A stretch of 64,000 bases of DNA, taken from the NCBI RefSeq assembly GCF_015354575.1, contig NZ_JACAFQ010000003.1, positions 181,225 through 245,224 of the forward strand, read 5' to 3'. The stretch is from Pseudomonas sp. UFMG81 (GTDB lineage Bacteria > Pseudomonadota > Gammaproteobacteria > Pseudomonadales > Pseudomonadaceae). Both the position numbers and the translations under genes were made by a program. Under the pieces are notes generated by a model. It was not told the origin of the DNA and made no database searches. It saw nothing but the letters and a program-made list of their open reading frames with translations. This document shows, piece by piece, positions 19,562-26,789 of the stretch. Numbering within the stretch: position 1 is the first letter of the stretch; each line of letters opens with the position of its first letter.

Positions 19562-19630
19562 TGGCCCTATCGCGGGGCAAGCCCGCTCCCACAGGTGCCG
19601 TGGGAGCGGGCTTGCCCCGCGATAGGGCCG
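19562..19630. repeat. REP pair (tight)
   Basis: A very compact head-to-head pair, CCCTATCGCGGGGCAAGCCCG and its complement, with only a few bases between arms. The core is GCGGGGCAAGCCCGC. As RNA it would form one long hairpin just past the acyltransferase stop. Confidence 0.9.
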
Positions 19631-19636
19631 GAGGGT

Positions 19637-20524
19637 TCAGCGCATCTCGGCGCGCAGTTGCTCGATCCGCTGGTCCTTCTCCAGCCACAGCTGGTTGACC
19701 CACGCCTGCACCGTCTGGCGGAACGCCGGGTCGTTCTCGTAATCACCCGCGCACAGCGCCGGGTCCAGCTCGCGTACGCGAATGTCGATGATCACCCGGC
19801 TGATGCTGCCATTGAGCAAATCCCAGAACCCCGGGGCCTTGTTGCCGGGGTAGACGATGGTCACATCGAGCAACGCGTCGAGCTGCTCGCCCAGCGCCGC
19901 CAGCACGAAGGCTACCCCGCCGGCCTTGGGTTTGAGCAAGTGGCGGTACGGCGACTGTTGCTGGGCGTGCTTGGCCTCGGTAAAGCGCGTGCCTTCGAGG
20001 TAGTTGACCACGGTCACCGGCTGGCGCTTGAACAGCTCGCAGGCGGCCTTGGTGATCTCCAGGTCCTTGCCCTTGAGGTGCGGGTGTTTCTCCAGGAAGG
20101 CCTTGCTGTAGCGCTTCATGAACGGGTAATCCAGCCCCCACCAGGCCAGGCCCAGCAGCGGTACCCAGATCAGCTCCTTCTTGAGGAAGAACTTGAAGAA
20201 CGGCACCCGGCGGTTGAGGCTTTCGATCAATGCGGGGATATCGACCCAGGTCTGGTGGTTGCTGATGCACAGGTACGAGGTGTCCTGGCGCAGGGTGTCG
20301 ACGCCACGGATGTCCCATTGGGTGGGGATGCACAGGGCGAAAATGGCCTTGTCGACTTCCGACCAGGTTTCGGCCATCCACATCACCCCGGCGGAGGCGT
20401 AGTCGCGGCCACGGCCGGGCAGCACCAGTTTGAGCAGGGCAAAGACCAGCAGCGGGCCGATCATCACCAGGGTGTTGAGCAGCAGCAGGAGGGTGGTGAG
20501 GATGCCGGTCAGCAGGCGACGCAT
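19637..20524 (-). CDS. PlsC-type 1-acyl-sn-glycerol-3-phosphate acyltransferase family protein
   Basis: 295 residues, an inner-membrane acyltransferase of the YihG/PlsC type. One N-terminal membrane segment (about 5-35) is followed by the catalytic NHQTWVD at 89-95 (the HX4D motif) and the acceptor-binding EGTRF motif. These enzymes transfer an acyl chain to lysophosphatidic acid or a related lipid. The start at 20524 begins MRRLLTGILTTLLLLLNT. It diverges from the protease gene at 20706 across 181 bp that must hold both promoters. The exact acceptor is unknown. Confidence 0.88.
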   Translation of the reverse strand: MRRLLTGILTTLLLLLNTLVMIGPLLVFALLKLVLPGRGRDYASAGVMWMAETWSEVDKAIFALCIPTQWDIRGVDTLRQDTSYLCISNHQTWVDIPALIESLNRRVPFFKFFLKKELIWVPLLGLAWWGLDYPFMKRYSKAFLEKHPHLKGKDLEITKAACELFKRQPVTVVNYLEGTRFTEAKHAQQQSPYRHLLKPKAGGVAFVLAALGEQLDALLDVTIVYPGNKAPGFWDLLNGSISRVIIDIRVRELDPALCAGDYENDPAFRQTVQAWVNQLWLEKDQRIEQLRAEMR

Positions 20525-20705
20525 AGGGGAGCTCTTGTTGTGTGGAAGGTACGGGGGGCAATGATAAGCAGCCCGGGGGCCTACGCCAAACGTCGTACGT
20601 CCATTAGCTGGGACAAATGTTTCACATTATGTTGTTTAACCTGTGGCGGCGAACCTATCCTGCCCGCACAGTCTAAGCACTGACCCCCTCAAGGAAGCCT
20701 GCCCC

Positions 20706-21206
20706 GTGAAACCCCTGCTTGCCCTGCTGTCCCTCCTGGCGCTGCCGGTGATGGCCGCCGAACCGACGATTTACGGCCGTTACGAGAACATCAAACTGCC
20801 GGAAATCGGCGAAACCCTGAAAGCCAAGATGGACACCGGTGCCTACACCGCGTCGCTGTCGGCCAAGGATATCGAGCTGTTCACCCGTGACGGCAACGAG
20901 TGGGTGCGTTTCCGCCTGGCAACCGAGGACGCCAGTAACAAGGTCTACGAGCATGAGGTGTCGCGCATCAGCAAGATCAAGAACCGCGCCGACGAAGACG
21001 AGGAAGAAGAAGCGCCTGCGCTCTCGCATCGCCCGGTGATCGACCTGGAACTGTGCCTGGGCGATGTGAAGCGCACGGTGGAGGTCAACCTGGTGGACCG
21101 CAGCAACTTCAGGTACCCGCTACTGGTGGGGTCCAAGGCGCTGAAGAAGTTCAAGGCGGCGGTGAACCCGGCGAAGAAATTCACGGCGGGCACGCCGAGC
21201 TGCTGA
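20706..21206 (+). CDS. Secreted retropepsin-like (putative ATP-dependent zinc protease, PF05618-type) protein
   Basis: 166 residues beginning at a GTG codon. The signal peptide (residues 1-18, KPLLALLSLLALPVMAAE) fixes this start. The mature domain has the aspartic-protease-like triad AKMDTGAYTASL (Asp43-Thr-Gly) and ends with YPLLVGSKALKKFKAAVNP, typical of the RimB/PF05618 family. The family name says zinc protease, but the fold is retropepsin-like, and no ATPase or zinc motif is seen. An acidic linker (ADEDEEEEAP) sits in the middle. In P. aeruginosa an orthologous gene directly precedes creBCD, as here. The substrate is unknown. Confidence 0.82.
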   Translation: MKPLLALLSLLALPVMAAEPTIYGRYENIKLPEIGETLKAKMDTGAYTASLSAKDIELFTRDGNEWVRFRLATEDASNKVYEHEVSRISKIKNRADEDEEEEAPALSHRPVIDLELCLGDVKRTVEVNLVDRSNFRYPLLVGSKALKKFKAAVNPAKKFTAGTPSC

Positions 21207-21222
21207 TTCTTCAGTAACCTCA

Positions 21223-21301
21223 CCGGCCTTTTCGCGGGCAAGCCCGCTCCCACAGGGTTTTGCGATCCCTGTGGGAGCGGGCTTGCCCGCGAAGAGGCCG
21301 G
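21223..21301. repeat. REP pair (GCGGGC core)
   Basis: A compact head-to-head pair with arms CCGGCCTTTTCGCGGGCAAG and complement. It lies between the protease gene and creB. Confidence 0.9.
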
Positions 21302-21384
21302 TGCGCACATCCCACATCCCGCTGCTTGCCACCGCCGCTGAATCGCCTAAGAATCCAGCTTTGCCCCCAGCAAGGCCGGACGCC

Positions 21385-22065
21385 ATGCCCCACATCCTCA
21401 TCGTCGAAGACGAATCCGCCATCGCCGACACCCTGGTCTACGCCCTGCAAGCCGACGGCCACAGCACCGAGTGGGTAACCCTCGGCAGCGCCGCGGTCGA
21501 GCAGCAACGCGCGCACCCGGCAGACCTGGTCATTCTCGACATCGGCCTGCCCGATATCAGCGGCTTCGAAACCTGCCGCCAGCTGCGCCGCTTCAGTGAC
21601 GTGCCGGTGATGTTCCTCAGCGCCCGCGATGCCGAGATCGACCGCGTGCTGGGCCTGGAGATTGGCGCCGACGACTACGTGGTCAAACCCTTCAGCCCGC
21701 GCGAGGTGGCGGCGCGGGTACGGGCGATCCTCAAGCGCATGGCGCCGCGCAGCGAGCCGGCCGCAGACAACACGCCGTTCCAGCTCGACACCCTGGCCAT
21801 GCGCATCGTCTACCGTGGCCAGCCCCTGGCGCTCACCCGCCACGAATTCCGGCTGCTGCAATGCCTGCTCGAACAACCGCGCCGGGTGTTCAGCCGCGAG
21901 CAGTTGCTCGATGGCCTGGGCGTGGCGTCGGATGTGGGCTACGAGCGCACCATCGACAGCCACATCAAGAGCCTGCGCGCCAAACTGCGCCAGGTCGCTG
22001 CCGCCGCCGAGCCGATCCAGACCCACCGCGGCCTGGGCTACAGCTACAGCCCGGAGCATGCCTGA
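21385..22065 (+). CDS. creB: Two-component response regulator CreB
   Basis: 226 residues. OmpR-type: a receiver domain with acidic pocket E8-D9, phospho-acceptor D52 (LVILDIGLPD) and K101 (YVVKPFSPRE), then a winged-helix DNA-binding domain ending RTIDSHIKSLRAKLRQ...HRGLGYSYSPE. The neighbours creC and creD and the upstream protease identify it as CreB. In other bacteria it controls a regulon through spaced direct repeats (cre tags) and affects beta-lactamase expression and envelope traits. The stop overlaps the creC start (TGATG). Confidence 0.93.
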   Translation: MPHILIVEDESAIADTLVYALQADGHSTEWVTLGSAAVEQQRAHPADLVILDIGLPDISGFETCRQLRRFSDVPVMFLSARDAEIDRVLGLEIGADDYVVKPFSPREVAARVRAILKRMAPRSEPAADNTPFQLDTLAMRIVYRGQPLALTRHEFRLLQCLLEQPRRVFSREQLLDGLGVASDVGYERTIDSHIKSLRAKLRQVAAAAEPIQTHRGLGYSYSPEHA

Positions 22066-23498
22066 TGCGCCTGGGGATCCGGATCTTCCTGGTGTACTTC
22101 CTGTTCGTCGGGTTGGCTGGCTATTTTTTGCTCAACACCGTGCGTGAGCAGATTCGCCCGGTGGTGCGCCAGTCGTCGGAAGAGACACTGGTGGACACCG
22201 CCAACCTGCTGGCGGAGATCCTCCACGATGAGGTGAAGAACGGCACGCTGGACCAGAGCCGGCTGTCGCAGGTGCTGCAATCCTATGGCGAGCGCCGCCC
22301 CAGCGCGCAGATCTGGGGCCTGGCGAAGAACCAGGTCAGCCATCGCATCTACGTCACCGATGCCAAGGGCATCGTGCTGCTCGACTCCAGTGGCCAGGCC
22401 CTGGGCAAGGACTACTCGCGCTGGAACGATGTCTACCTGACCCTGCGCGGTGAGTATGGCGCGCGTTCGACCCGCAGCGACCCGAATGACGAAAGCACCT
22501 CGGTGATGCACGTGGCGGCGCCGATCCTCGATGGTGGGCGGATCATCGGCGTGGTCACGGTGGCCAAGCCCAACAGTTCGTTGCAACCGTACATCGACCG
22601 CTCCGAGCAGCGCCTGCTGACCCTGGGGCTTGGGCTGATCGTGCTCGGTTTGCTGGTGGGGGCTGCGCTGTCGTGGTGGCTGACCCGCTCGCTGCGCCGC
22701 CTAACCCACTACGCCCAGGCGGTGAGCGAGGGCGAGCGCGCCGCCTTGCCGCACTACAAGGGCGGCGAGCTGCTGCAACTGGCCACGGCGGTGGAGCGCA
22801 TGCGCACGCAGCTGGAGGGCAAGGCCTATGTCGAGCGCTACGTGCATACCCTCACCCACGAACTGAAGAGCCCGCTGGCGGCGATTCGTGGTGCCTCGGA
22901 GTTGCTCCAGGGCGATATGCCGGCGGATCAGCGGGCGCGCTTCGCCGGCAATATCGAGCGTGAGAGCGAACGCTTGCAGCAGATGATCGAGCGCCTGCTC
23001 AACCTGGCCCGGGTCGAGCAGATGCAAGCGTTGGAAGACGAGCAGCAGGTGGCGCTGGCGGCACTGGTCGATGAGTTGCTGCTGGTCCACGCCGCGCGGA
23101 TCGACGCTGCCGGCCTGCAGGTGCGCCAGCGGGTGCCTGTGGATATCCGCCTGTGGTGCGACCCGTTCCTGATGCGCCAGGCGCTGGCCAACCTGCTCGA
23201 CAATGCCCTGGACTTCACCCCGCCAGGGGGCGCGTTGCTGTTCGAGCTGGAGCGCGCAGGCGAGCGAGTGGCGCTGAGCCTGTTCAACCAGGGGCAGGCG
23301 ATTCCCGAGTACGCCCTGGGGCGGGTCAGCGAGCGGTTCTATTCACTGCCCCGGCCTGGGACCGGGCGCAAGAGCACCGGGCTGGGGCTGAACTTCGTCG
23401 ATGAGGTGATGCAGCTGCATGGTGGGGCGTTGGCGGTGGATAACGTCGAGGGCGGGGTGCGGGTGAGGTTGTGGCTGCCGGCGCGGCGGGTCGGTTGA
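22065..23498 (+). CDS. creC: Sensor histidine kinase CreC
   Basis: 477 residues. TM1 is about 6-24. A periplasmic domain of about 160 residues includes VSHRIYVTDAKGIVLLDSSG, a Cache/PAS-like sensor pattern. TM2 is about 185-207, followed by HAMP. The H-box YVHTLTHELKSPLAAIRG has the phospho-acceptor H265; the N-box is QALANLLDNALDFTPPG, and the G boxes include GRKSTGLGLNFVDEVMQLHGG. It phosphorylates CreB. It is translationally coupled to creB through TGATG. The signal is unknown here. Confidence 0.93.
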   Translation: MRLGIRIFLVYFLFVGLAGYFLLNTVREQIRPVVRQSSEETLVDTANLLAEILHDEVKNGTLDQSRLSQVLQSYGERRPSAQIWGLAKNQVSHRIYVTDAKGIVLLDSSGQALGKDYSRWNDVYLTLRGEYGARSTRSDPNDESTSVMHVAAPILDGGRIIGVVTVAKPNSSLQPYIDRSEQRLLTLGLGLIVLGLLVGAALSWWLTRSLRRLTHYAQAVSEGERAALPHYKGGELLQLATAVERMRTQLEGKAYVERYVHTLTHELKSPLAAIRGASELLQGDMPADQRARFAGNIERESERLQQMIERLLNLARVEQMQALEDEQQVALAALVDELLLVHAARIDAAGLQVRQRVPVDIRLWCDPFLMRQALANLLDNALDFTPPGGALLFELERAGERVALSLFNQGQAIPEYALGRVSERFYSLPRPGTGRKSTGLGLNFVDEVMQLHGGALAVDNVEGGVRVRLWLPARRVG

Positions 23499-23500
23499 AT

Positions 23501-23679
23501 CGCCGGGGGCGCTTCGCACCCCGTTCGCCGGCAAGCCCCACCCTGAAGTTTGCATGTCATCTGTAGGAGCGGCCTTGTGTCGCGAAAGGGCTGCATCGCA
23601 GCCCCAGCAATCGTGAATGCCCTATAGAAGCCTGGGGCCGCGATGCGGCCCTTTCGCGACACAAGGCCGCTCCTACAGA
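23501..23679. repeat. REP cluster between creC and creD
   Basis: Three units: a degenerate GCCGGCAAGCC copy near 23526, then two GGCCGC-type units facing each other (about 23560-23606 and 23636-23679). They break the creBC-creD operon. Confidence 0.85.
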
Positions 23680-23718
23680 AGGCCTGTGCAAGACAGTGCT
23701 CCCACCTCGACCGTAGAT

Positions 23719-23757
23719 CTCCACACAATCTCCACATTCCCTCCCTGAGGGCTCCAC
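23719..23757 (+). promoter_or_regulatory. Four 11-bp-spaced direct repeats before creD (candidate CreB operators)
   Basis: CTCCAC occurs at 23719, 23730 and 23752, with the variant CTCCCT at 23741. All four are exactly 11 bp apart. The known cre tag, TTCAC-N6-TTCAC, has the same 11-bp direct-repeat layout. The first two repeats are longer, TCTCCACA. The array ends 44 bp before the creD start. CreB binding is inferred from spacing and context. Confidence 0.6.
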
Positions 23758-23801
23758 GCGGCGGGCAGACACTGCCGCCATCGCACACGGAGCCCTACCC
23801 C

Positions 23802-25130
23802 ATGAACAAGACCCTCGGTTTCAAGCTCGGCCTGATCGCCGTGCTGATCCTGCTGCTGCTGATCCCCCTGCTGATGATTGGCGGGCTGATCGACGAACGC
23901 CAGCAACTGCGCAACAACGTGCTCGGCGAGATCGCCGCCAGCTCCAGCTTCGACCAGATGATCAGCGGCCCGCTGCTGGTGGTGCCGTACCGCAAGTACG
24001 AGCGGCGCTGGATCGACAAGGACGGCAAGAGCGTGCAGCAAACCAGCACCGTCAGCGGCTACCTGTACTTCCTCCCGGAAACCTTCGCCATGGACATGGG
24101 CGTCGACACCGAGGTGCGCGCCCGGGGCATCTACCAGGCCCGCCTGTTCCACGCCAAGAGCCAGGTCAGCGGCCGTTTCAAGCTGCCAGAGCGCTGGGGG
24201 ATCGACAAGGACTACGACGACTACCGCTTCGACAAGCCGTTCCTGATGGTAGGCATCAGCGATATCCGTGGCATCGAGAATGGCCTGGAGCTGCAGATCG
24301 ACGACCAGCGCCTGCCGTTCGAGGCGGGGAGTGGGGTTGAGTGGTTGCGTGGCGGTGTGCACGTGGCCCTGCCGCAGCTGGCCGACCAGCAAGCTCGCGA
24401 GTTCAACTACGCCTTCGAGCTTGCCCTGCTCGGCACCGGCCAGCTCAGCGTGCTGCCCGTGGGCCGCAGCAGCACGGTGGACATGCGCGCCAACTGGCCG
24501 CACCCAAGCTTCGTCGGCAGCTACCTGCCCAGCCGCCGGGCCATCGACGACAAGGGCTTCAGCGCCCACTGGCAGACCTCGTGGTTCGCCACCAACCTGG
24601 AAGACGCGCTGCGCCAGTGCGCGACCGCCCAGCAATGCGGCGACTTCAACGAACGCGCCTTTGGCGTCAGCTTCATCGACCCGGTGGACCAGTACCTCAA
24701 GAGCGAGCGGGCGATCAAGTATGCGCTGCTGTTCATCGCCCTGACCTTTGCCGGCTTCTTCCTGTTCGAGGTGCTGAAGAACCTCAGCGTGCATCCGGTG
24801 CAGTACATCCTGGTGGGTGTGGCGCTGGCGTTCTTCTACCTGTTGCTGCTGTCGCTGTCGGAACACCTGGGGTTCGGGCTGGCCTATGGGCTGTCGGCGT
24901 CGGGTTGTGTGCTGCTGATCGGCTTCTACCTGAGCCATGTGTTGCACAGCCTGGGGCGCGGAGTTGGTTTTGCAGTGGGGCTGGCGGCGTTGTACGCGAT
25001 GCTCTATGGGCTGCTCAGTGCGGAGGACTATGCGCTGCTGATGGGCTCGCTGCTGTGCTTCGGGCTGCTGGGGGTGTTCATGGTGCTGACCCGGCGGCTG
25101 GACTGGTCGCGGGTGGGGAGGTTGGGATGA
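23802..25130 (+). CDS. creD: Inner membrane protein CreD
   Basis: 442 residues. An N-terminal membrane anchor (LGFKLGLIAVLILLLLIPLLMIGG) is followed by a large periplasmic part of about 270 residues (RQQLRNNVLGEIAASSS; SGPLLVVPYRKYERRW). About six C-terminal membrane helices follow, starting near AIKYALLFIALTFAGFFLFEVL. This is the CreD layout. CreD is the strongest known CreB target and is linked to envelope integrity and colicin or beta-lactam tolerance in other species. It lies 303 bp after creC behind REP elements and has its own likely CreB sites. Confidence 0.92.
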   Translation: MNKTLGFKLGLIAVLILLLLIPLLMIGGLIDERQQLRNNVLGEIAASSSFDQMISGPLLVVPYRKYERRWIDKDGKSVQQTSTVSGYLYFLPETFAMDMGVDTEVRARGIYQARLFHAKSQVSGRFKLPERWGIDKDYDDYRFDKPFLMVGISDIRGIENGLELQIDDQRLPFEAGSGVEWLRGGVHVALPQLADQQAREFNYAFELALLGTGQLSVLPVGRSSTVDMRANWPHPSFVGSYLPSRRAIDDKGFSAHWQTSWFATNLEDALRQCATAQQCGDFNERAFGVSFIDPVDQYLKSERAIKYALLFIALTFAGFFLFEVLKNLSVHPVQYILVGVALAFFYLLLLSLSEHLGFGLAYGLSASGCVLLIGFYLSHVLHSLGRGVGFAVGLAALYAMLYGLLSAEDYALLMGSLLCFGLLGVFMVLTRRLDWSRVGRLG

Positions 25131-25205
25131 GGGAGGATCGGGAGATTGGGCGGTGGTTGGCGCTCAGGATTGCGCAGTTGTTTTCTGTGCCATCGAGGTG
25201 AGGCT

Positions 25206-25290
25206 GGGGGGCTGCTTTGCAGCCCATTCGCGGCACAAGGCCGCTCCTACAGGGGTTCGCGTGCCCCTGTAGGAGCGGCCTTGTGCCGCT
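25206..25290. repeat. REP pair (GGCCGC type)
   Basis: Two units share the tail GGCCGCTCCTACAGG and its complement. They lie between the convergent creD and glutathione transferase genes. Confidence 0.85.
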
Positions 25291-25320
25291 GGCGAGGGCG
25301 AAGCCCTCGCCAGCGGTGGT

Positions 25321-25935
25321 TCAGGCTACCGGCGCTGTAGCCACCATCGACGGCCGTTTCGACACTTCGGCATACCACGCCGCCAGCCCTGGCTGCTTTT
25401 CACGCCAACCGAACTCAGGCTGACGCAGGTCCAGATACCCCAGCGCACAGGCCACGCCAATCGCTGCAAGATCGAACCCCGACGCCAGCTCGGCCAGGTG
25501 CTCCTGTTCAAGATTGGCCAGGCTGCGGCGAATCTTTTCGCCCTGGGCCTCGACCCAACCGTCCCACTGCTTGTCCGCCGGGCGCAGGAAGGTTTCGTAG
25601 CGCGAGGCCACGGCGGCATCCATGATTGCATCGGCCTGGGACGCGAGGGTTAGCCGGCGCCAGCGCGCCGAGCCTTCGCGGGGCAGCAGCGGGTTGCCGA
25701 CATGGCGGCTGTCGAGGTACTCGCAGATCACCCGGCTGTCATGCAGCACGCTGCCGTCGTCCAGGCGCAGCGCGGGGATCTTGCCGATCGGGTTGCCCTG
25801 GTTGAGCTGCTCGTCGCCGCTGACCGGGCTGATGTTCACGCCTTGCAGGGTGACAGCGCCCAGTTGGCCGGTCTCGTGCAGCACGATCATCACCTTGCGC
25901 ACGAACGGCGACAGCGGCGAATGGAACAGGATCAT
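25321..25935 (-). CDS. Glutathione S-transferase (YibF-like)
   Basis: 204 residues. The N-terminal thioredoxin-like domain starts MILFHSPLSPFVRKVMIVLHE, with the Ser/Pro-containing active-site loop, followed by NPIGKIPALRLDDGSVLHDSRVI, which binds glutathione (cis-Pro and the D-S pair). The C-terminal helical domain is complete (FDLAAIGVACALGYLDLR). Members conjugate or reduce small electrophiles with glutathione; the substrate is not predictable. The ATG lies 3 bases after the msrA stop, with AAGGGA inside the end of msrA, so the two form an oxidative-stress operon. Confidence 0.9.
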   Translation of the reverse strand: MILFHSPLSPFVRKVMIVLHETGQLGAVTLQGVNISPVSGDEQLNQGNPIGKIPALRLDDGSVLHDSRVICEYLDSRHVGNPLLPREGSARWRRLTLASQADAIMDAAVASRYETFLRPADKQWDGWVEAQGEKIRRSLANLEQEHLAELASGFDLAAIGVACALGYLDLRQPEFGWREKQPGLAAWYAEVSKRPSMVATAPVA

Positions 25936-25938
25936 GGC

Positions 25939-26607
25939 TCAGTTCCCTTGCAGGCTGGGTGGCAGGCACACGCCCAGGCCGCCGATACCGCAATAGCCAT
26001 CGGGGTTCTTGGCCAGGTATTGCTGGTGGTAGGCCTCGGCGAAGTAAACGGTTGGTGCCTGGTCGATCTCGGTGGTGATTGCGCCGAAGCCGGCCTTGCT
26101 CAGTTCGGCCTGGAACGCGTCGCGGCTGGCCTTGGCTTCTTGCAGTTGCTGCGGCGAGGTGCAGTAGATCGCCGAGCGGTACTGGGTGCCGATGTCGTTG
26201 CCCTGGCGCATGCCTTGGGTGGGGTTATGCAGCTCCCAGAACATCGTCAGCAGGTCGCGGTAGCTGACCTTGTTCTTGTCGAACACCACCAGCACCACTT
26301 CGGTGTGGCCGGTCAGGCCCGAGCAGACTTCTTCGTAGGTAGGGTTGGGGGTGAAGCCACCGGCATAGCCGACCACGGTGCTGACCACGCCCTCGCGCTG
26401 CCAGAAGCGACGCTCGGCGCCCCAGAAGCAGCCCAGGGCGAAGATCGCGAAGTCGATGTCGCCTTCGAAGAATGGGCCCAGCAGCGGGGTGCCTTCGAAC
26501 ACGTAGTGGAATTCGGGCAGGGTCATCGGGGTTTCACGGCCAGGCAGGGCCTGTTCCGCAGTGGGCAGGACGTTTTTGTTCACCAGGATTTCCGAACGCA
26601 GGACCAT
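25939..26607 (-). CDS. msrA: Peptide-methionine (S)-S-oxide reductase
   Basis: 222 residues. It repairs oxidised methionine in proteins. The catalytic motif is GCFWGAE with C60; [13 protein letters not shown] and the C-terminal CGIGGLGVC hold the resolving cysteines. An N-terminal extension of about 50 residues before the catalytic domain is normal for this MsrA type. A GAGGA ribosome site precedes the ATG at 26607. It is co-transcribed with the downstream glutathione transferase. Confidence 0.96.
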   Translation of the reverse strand: MVLRSEILVNKNVLPTAEQALPGRETPMTLPEFHYVFEGTPLLGPFFEGDIDFAIFALGCFWGAERRFWQREGVVSTVVGYAGGFTPNPTYEEVCSGLTGHTEVVLVVFDKNKVSYRDLLTMFWELHNPTQGMRQGNDIGTQYRSAIYCTSPQQLQEAKASRDAFQAELSKAGFGAITTEIDQAPTVYFAEAYHQQYLAKNPDGYCGIGGLGVCLPPSLQGN

Positions 26608-26639
26608 GGCCGTTCCTCATTTTTGATGTTCAACAACCT

Positions 26640-26743
26640 GGGGCCGCTTTGCGGCCCTTTCGCGACACAAGGCCGCTCCTACAGCAGATCGCGCACTTCT
26701 GTAGGAGCGGCCTTGTGTCGCGAAAGGGCTGCGTAGCAGCCCC
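26640..26743. repeat. REP pair (GGCCGC type)
   Basis: Two facing GGCCGC-type units with TTTCGCGACACAAGGCCGC and complement. They lie upstream of msrA and downstream of the EAL gene, both on the minus strand. Confidence 0.85.
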
Positions 26744-26789
26744 AGAAGGCAAGTGATGGTGTCTATAGTGCCCGAGGTTTGTGCCGCTG

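Noticed and set aside
19473..19703. Small frames across the tight REP pair on both strands
   Set aside because: Nearly identical peptides on both strands result from the inverted repeat itself.
25127..25201. A 24-codon frame starting in the creD stop codon
   Set aside because: Too short, with no ribosome site or recognisable feature; chance overlap of ATGA.
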